Assembly (NCBI GenBank): GCA_009823505.1
Contig: VZQC01005070.1
Coordinates: 5,739,330 to 5,803,329 of the forward strand
Reading direction: 5' to 3'
Length of the DNA: 64,000 bases
Source of the DNA: Rhizomys pruinosus
Taxonomy: Eukaryota > Chordata > Mammalia > Rodentia > Spalacidae
Shown here piece after piece: positions 59,371-64,000 of this stretch. How positions within the stretch are numbered: the stretch's first letter is position 1; each line of letters starts with the position of its first letter. Position numbers and translations under genes: made by a program. A model generated the notes under the pieces. That model searched no databases. It saw only the letters and a list, made by a program, of their open reading frames with translations, and was not told the DNA's origin.

Positions 59371-59659
59371 CCTGTCAGCCATCAATTGACAAAACTTCCT
59401 TAGGTTGGGTTGGGATTTCTTTCCCATTCCCATGTTTTTGCTGAGATTTTTGTCTTATTTGAGCATGTATGGGATTTGTGCATGCTGTCAGCATTGCTAT
59501 GAGTTCATGTTAGTAACTGACCAGTTGTCTGGGGACTCTGTTTCCTTGTGCACATCTTCCCTTTCTGTCTCCTACAATCTTCCTGTTCCCTCTTTTCCAA
59601 TGACCCTTGAGCCTGAGATCATGACAACAGTTTGTTACTGCTCTTCAGATGATCCATGG
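59371..59659 (-). mobile_element. Lx-like L1 3' UTR fragment
   Basis: Antisense Lx 3' UTR blocks (TTGTGCATGCTGTCAGCATT, TCTGTTTCCTTGTGCACATC, TGACCCTTGAGCCTGAG). It appears to be the site into which the MaLR element inserted. The continuation past 61818 is not clearly recognisable. Confidence 0.7.
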
Positions 59660-59664
59660 GAGCC

Positions 59665-60027
59665 TGTGGTGGTTTGAATGAGAGTGTCCCCCCATAGGCT
59701 TTAAGTATTCAGACATTTTGTCTCCAGTTGGTAGCACTGTTCTTGGAGGTTTTTAGAAGGTGTGGCCGTGCTGGAGGAAGTCCATTATTGGGGGTGGGTG
59801 TAGTGAGTTTAACAAACCTTTCGATCTCCAGTCACTCTCTCTGCTTCCTGTGCTCATTGCGAGATGTGACCCTCGGCTTGCTGCTCCAGCCCTGGCCACC
59901 ATGCTTCCCACCACAATGGACTCTAATTCCCTGGAACCATCAATTGTAAGCTCAAATAAACTTTTCATTTTATAAGTTCCTTTGGTCACGGTGGATTTAT
60001 CACAGCAACAGAAAAGTGACTAATACA
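59665..60027 (+). mobile_element. 5' LTR of the MaLR element
   Basis: TG..CA ends. AATAAA at about 59955-59960, followed by TTTTATAAGTTCC. Aligns end to end with the 3' LTR. Confidence 0.92.
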
Positions 60028-60033
60028 GTTATT

Positions 60034-60051
60034 TGGTACCAGAGAGGGGGC
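60034..60051 (+). other. Primer-binding site, tRNA-Leu(UAA)-like
   Basis: TGGTACCAGAGAGGGGG begins six bases after the LTR. Its first nine bases match the remembered tRNA-Leu(UAA) complement, and the rest is close. It parallels the ORR1 site at 52293-52311. Confidence 0.65.
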
Positions 60052-60074
60052 TGTTGGCTGTGAAGAACCTAACC

Positions 60075-61277
60075 ATGTGGATGTTTGGAGAAATGTGGAA
60101 GACTTTAGAACTTTGGGCTAGAAAAGGGGTTGTCTACTGTAAGCAGAGCTTAAGGGGCCATTCTAGTAGCCTGGAGGAAAGCATTGCTGCAAAAAATGTA
60201 GTTCCAGAGGAAAATAAAGACTTAGGCAGCAACTGGGATATTTTGATAAAGAATCTGGCAGCAGTTTGCCCACAGCCCAAATGCTTGCCTGATGCTAAGT
60301 TGAAAAGCAGTGGACTAATGTCTTTGGTGGAGGATATTTCAAAACAGCCTAATGAAGAAATGGTGGCATGGCTGTTAATCGTGAATATTGTACAGATCTA
60401 CAGTGAAGAAGAGCAGATGGGGCAGAAAGAAATGCAGAATGTACAGTTTGGATCTGAAAACCCCACTAGGAAGATTAAAGGTGGTGCCAAGGCATGTAAA
60501 GAGGAGGTTCCTTTTGATAAGGAGATTAAAGTGATTAAGGAGAGGCCTAGATAGTTACAAGTAAACAATGGAAAAGATGAGATTAAAGTGATTAAGGAGG
60601 GGCCTCAAGATTTACAAGTAAACAACAGAAATAGTACCTTCAGGGCAAGACCACACCCAGCTAATCCTCCAACTTTTGAAAGGAAAATACTGAAAGGGTT
60701 TTCTGCTCCAACAAGTTCAGGGCAGAGAAAAGTTGGAAATGTGGTTGAAATAGGTCAGGGTCCATCCCAAACTTGCAGCCAAACTCGGCAGTTTCATTCA
60801 CATGGTGCTGGCTTTAGAGGCATGAAGTTTGCAAGAGTGAAGGGGTCTTCAGTTCTTCCTCCACTGTTTCAGAGAGCCACAGAGGCCAGGCAGAGTGCAG
60901 CAGGGGTGTCCCTGAATAAAGAAGGCCCTGATAGGCCATTGTGTGAAGCTGTGAATGTGAAGCCTGGTTGGCAGCTGAGACCCCAAGAAGACATTCAAGA
61001 TGCCAGAGCTGTGAGATATTTGCCAAGGAGAGCTGCATGTAGGGAGTGGTACCAGCCTAAGGAAGAGATGTATGTTGCAAGCAAAGCTGGAAGAGCTGAG
61101 CCATCTAAGCCCTTTGGAAATCAAGTCCCAGAAGTCTCACATGGAGCTACTGGACTTGGTGTTTGCCCTGCTGGTTTTCGGTCTTGTTTTGGTCCAGTAT
61201 TTCCTCACTATGCCTCTATTCCTCCCTTTTGGAATGGGAATGTGTATTCAGTTCTACTGTATGTTGGGAGTATGTAA
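60075..61277 (+). pseudogene. MaLR internal reading frame, broken by one stop
   Basis: A single frame runs from the first ATG after the primer-binding site (60075, with A at -3) to the stop ending at 61277, about 400 codons, with one internal TAG at 60552-60554. The frame also extends upstream without a stop into the primer-binding site, but that part has no ATG. The product is not recognisable as pol or env. MaLR internal regions are described as carrying a gag-like frame of limited similarity. Features: acidic and lysine-rich segment before the stop, a basic middle, a more hydrophobic C-terminus around GLGVCPAGFRSCFGPVF. A 19-codon segment (EIKVIKE..) is tandemly duplicated around the stop. 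Whether it is a decayed gag-like gene or a chance-retained frame is open. Confidence 0.6.
60522..60635 (+). repeat. 57-bp in-frame tandem duplication
   Basis: The unit starting GAGATTAAAGTGATTAAGGA recurs at 60522 and 60579, a period of 57 bp (19 codons). The copies differ at a few bases, and the internal TAG lies in the first copy. Confidence 0.92.
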
Positions 61278-61451
61278 TTTGCCTTTTGATTTTACAGGAG
61301 CTTACAGTTAAGAGATTGGCCTGTGTCTCAGAAGAGATTTTGGACTATAGACTTTTGAATAGAATTGAGACTGGTAAAGACTATGGGGACTTTTAAGGTT
61401 GGACTAAATGCATTTGCATTTTATATGGCCTATGGGGGCCAGGGAGTGGAA

Positions 61452-61813
61452 TGTGGTGGTTTTAATGAGAGTGTCCCCCATAGGCTTTAAGTATTCAGAC
61501 ATTTTTGTCTCCAGTTGGTGGCACTGTTCTTGGAGGTCTTAGAAGGTGTGACCTTGCTGGAGGAAGTCTGTTATTGGGGGTGGGTGTAGTGAGTTTAACA
61601 AGCCTTACAGTCTCTAGTCGCTCTCTCTGCTTCCTGTGTTCATTGCAAAATGTGACCCTCGGTTTGCTGCTCCAGCCCCGGCCATGATGCTTCCTGCCAC
61701 AATGGACTCTAATTCCCTGGAACCATCAATCATAAGCTCAAATAAATTCTTCCTTTTATAAGTTCCCTTGGTCATGGTGGATTTATCACAGCCACAGAAA
61801 AGTGACTAATACA
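61452..61813 (+). mobile_element. 3' LTR of the MaLR element
   Basis: Direct repeat of 59665-60027, preceded by GGGGGCCAGGGAGTGGAA and followed by the TSD copy. Confidence 0.92.
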
Positions 61814-61818
61814 GAGCC

Positions 61819-62667
61819 TCACCCTCCTTTCTGGGGGTCACCCAAGTGTCTCGGATGACTCCAAGCCTACACTTGATACTGTTCTTTTCCCTATCTCTGT
61901 GCCTTTAAACCAATGAGACTGTCCTTACCACCTTCTGAAATCTAGTCCATTTTTAAAGAGCATCTCATTCTTGGACAACTTCTGCTACCTCGCATATCTC
62001 AATAGTCACTTCTCATCTCTTCACCTTCTGTCATTATTGTGTCACTGTAGATAGTCCTGCAGAATAAATCAAATAAATCTCTCATGACAGAGACTATAAG
62101 AGCCAAATAGGACAGGGTAAACTGATGCCCATACAGAATATCAGGCAATAAACACACAGGAAATTATGTATTAGTAATCAATTTTAACACACACCAGGAA
62201 AGAGATAAATAGGCTTCTCTATTCTGCCCCCAGGTAATGATGCAAATGAAATGGGGTAGTGGCTCTTGTGTGTTATTAGTAGAGTTGCTGTTTTCAGTAC
62301 TGAGTATGTAACACAAACAGATCCTCCCAAACTAGCCATGGATCTTACTACTGCTTGACATCACCATCCCTGGACAGGAGGACTTTCCTTTAAAAAGAAG
62401 GAAAAGGGGAGGCATCTTTCTTTCAACATTCACTCACAAACTAAGAAACATTAAAAAAGAAAGAATTAAAGAAAGGAAGAGAGGGAGAGAAAAGAAAGAA
62501 GGAAAGAAAGAAAAAAAGGAAGAAAAATACACACCGTGGTAAAGAAAGTCTCGGTATCAGGGAAGCTAGGAAAAGCCATAATCTGAAGCAATAAAATATG
62601 ATGATTAAAATAACATTAGAACCACACTACACAGAGTATGATGAAAATGATACAGAACTTGTTCCAT
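61819..62667. other. Single-copy DNA with a GA-rich patch
   Basis: A purine-rich GAAA/GGAA patch at about 62450-62527. Otherwise nothing recognised. Confidence 0.5.
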
Positions 62668-62679
62668 AAGAAAATAGAC

Positions 62680-62863
62680 CTCAGAGGAGTAGGTAGGGAG
62701 AGTAGTTCGGTGCAATGGACCCTAGCAAAAGTGACAGATGTGTGAATTCCTGGGAGTGGGGCATGGCAGGAGGGAGCCAATGGAGAAGAGATATAAAGGG
62801 AATTAAGACTGATTGAAAAAGTATGTATGAAACACACAAAAATTCAATAAAATTTAAATAAAA
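62680..62863 (+). mobile_element. L1 3' end, 184 bp, with TSD
   Basis: Sense L1 3' UTR with a purine-rich stretch and terminus TATGTATGAAACACACAAAA plus TTCAATAAAATTTAAATAAA. A perfect 12-bp TSD AAGAAAATAGAC lies at 62668-62679 and 62864-62875. Confidence 0.93.
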
Positions 62864-62875
62864 AAGAAAATAGAC

Positions 62876-63254
62876 TAATTCATAAGATACATCAAGAACC
62901 AATTAAACTGATATTTTCTGAGGGAGAGGATAAGCCAGAGGCATATACCTGGATTTTCGTCCCAGTATCAACCCTTTGATTCTGGGTTGAAGGAAGAAGC
63001 AGAAAGACCTACAGGATTGGGAAAAGTAAAAGAACTGAACATCCCAGTGACTGCTAAGAATATAAATATTAAATTGTAATGCACACAGCCTAGATGAACA
63101 TGATTGAAAGAAAAGTATTTTCAGATTTTTTTCTTAGAAGTTAATATTATTAAAAATAAAGTCAATAACTACTGAGAAAACAAATTCAAGAGTTTAGGAT
63201 ATATGCTTATACCCATATAAGTCACGATTTAATTTTATGGAAATTTAGCATCCA
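62876..63254. other. AT-rich single-copy DNA
   Basis: Nothing recognised. Confidence 0.5.
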
Positions 63255-63480
63255 TGAGGATAGAGAGATATAGCTCAGCAGTTAAGAACATTTGCTGCCC
63301 TTGCAGAGGACACAATTTTGAGTCCTAATACCCACACCAGGTAGCTCATGACAGCCTACAACTCTAACTCCTGACAATCTGACACCCTATCTGAATCCCA
63401 TGGGAACCTGTACACATGTGGCATTCACACGCACACAGACACAGACAGACACACACATTCATAAATTCATAAATAAAAAA
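63255..63480 (+). mobile_element. B2/B3-type SINE, diverged
   Basis: GGATAGAGAGATATAGCTCAG head, GCTGCCCTTGCAGAGGAC, then a CACA/GACA-rich tail and A-rich end. Confidence 0.82.
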
Positions 63481-63516
63481 TAAATATAAATATAAAATAT
63501 TAGTATTCATTAAAAA

Positions 63517-63630
63517 AATTTATTTTATGTGTATGAGAGTTATGTCTGCATGTACATAAGTGTCATGGTTGTTAGCCACCACATGGGTGCTGGGATTTGA
63601 ACCCAAGTCTTCTGCAAGAGGAGTCAGTAC

Positions 63631-63665
<35 letters not shown>

Positions 63666-63871
63666 TTGTATGTGTATGAATGTAATGTCTGCATGTAGGT
63701 TGGTGCACCCATGTCGTGCAATGCTGTGGAGGTCAGAAGAGGGCATCAGATTCACCTGGAACTGGAGTTAAAGACGGTTCTTAGCCACCATGTGGGTGCT
63801 GGGAATCGAACCCGGGTCCTCTGCAAGAACAGTCAGTGTTCTTAATTGCTGAGCCATCTCTCCAGCCCCCA
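63517..63871 (-). mobile_element. Two head-to-tail B2-type SINEs within one TSD
   Basis: 63517-63627 is an antisense B2-type SINE missing its 5' head. 63628-63871 is a full antisense B2 with a (TTTA)n tail. A 12-bp direct repeat ATTCATTAAAAA lies at 63505-63516 and 63872-63883 and brackets both, suggesting a dimer or an insertion at the head of the first copy. Confidence 0.85.
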
Positions 63872-63883
63872 ATTCATTAAAAA

Positions 63884-64000
63884 TAAAAAGAAACATTTCA
63901 TGAACTTGGAATGTGCATGCTAAACACACAGTCACATGAACACCTCCACAAACCCTAAAGTATTATTAGAGACTGAATAAACCAAGAATGTCTAATATCA
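63884..64000. other. Window-edge single-copy DNA
   Basis: Too short to assign. Confidence 0.4.

Larger units (their letters stand above)
59660..61818 (+). mobile_element. Complete MaLR (MT-like) LTR retrotransposon with TSD
   Basis: Perfect 5-bp TSD GAGCC at 59660-59664 and 61814-61818. Two LTRs start TGTGGTGG and end AATACA: 59665-60027 (363 bp) and 61452-61813 (362 bp). Next to the 5' LTR is a tRNA-Leu-like primer-binding site; a purine-rich tract AGGGAGTGGAA precedes the 3' LTR. By eye the LTRs differ by about 29 substitutions plus three small indels (about 8%). Assignment to the ERVL-MaLR MT-type group rests on LTR and internal-end motifs. Confidence 0.9.

Overview
The window is nuclear DNA of a muroid rodent and reads as AT-rich intergenic or intronic sequence. 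The evidence is its repeats: B1 (7SL-derived), B2 (tRNA-derived), B4/B3-type and ID SINEs, ORR1- and MT-like MaLR LTR elements, and L1 fragments with Lx-like 3' UTRs. The B1 and B2 copies agree well with each other but differ in fixed positions from the mouse and rat consensus I know, so a muroid outside Mus/Rattus is likely. I cannot name the species. I find no convincing host protein-coding exon, rRNA or functional tRNA. The open frames present are retroelement remnants, microsatellite translations or chance frames.

Layout. 0-6.6 kb: ORR1 LTR at the left edge, scattered SINEs, a 102-bp L1 end, a Tigger-like DNA transposon fossil, and single-copy DNA with a conserved-looking block near 5.3-5.7 kb. 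6.8-10.6 kb: one L1 insertion bounded by a 15-bp target-site duplication (TSD), with a second L1 in its poly(A) tail and three SINEs inside it. 11-14.9 kb: SINEs and a long Lx-like 3' UTR interrupted by about 500 bp of other DNA. 15-22.3 kb: mostly single-copy. 22.4-28.7 kb: L1 ends, an inverted L1, a hairpin beside (AT)n, an ID element, SINEs and a GAAA/GGAA tract. 28.7-34.7 kb: mostly repeat-free, with enhancer-like sequence. 34.7-41.5 kb: Lx-like 3' UTR, two 5'-inverted L1s 1.2 kb apart, a solo ORR1 LTR, B1 and B2. 41.5-50.8 kb: long single-copy stretches around a SINE cluster at 44.0-45.8 kb. 50.8-52.9 kb: an ORR1 element (LTR, internal, LTR). 53-59.6 kb: single-copy DNA with SINEs and one MaLR-like LTR. 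59.7-61.8 kb: a complete MaLR element with a 5-bp TSD, primer-binding site, polypurine tract and a long reading frame broken by one stop. 61.8-64 kb: a short L1 end and a SINE pair.

No genes work together here. The window records layered retrotransposition, and flanking TSDs give the order of many events. The most interesting points are the MaLR element at 59.66-61.82 kb, the nested L1 pair, three L1 copies with 5' inversions, an L1 group with an unusually long 3' UTR, and a few repeat-free blocks that could be conserved regulatory DNA. Homology calls rest on reading the sequence against remembered family patterns. No database search was run.
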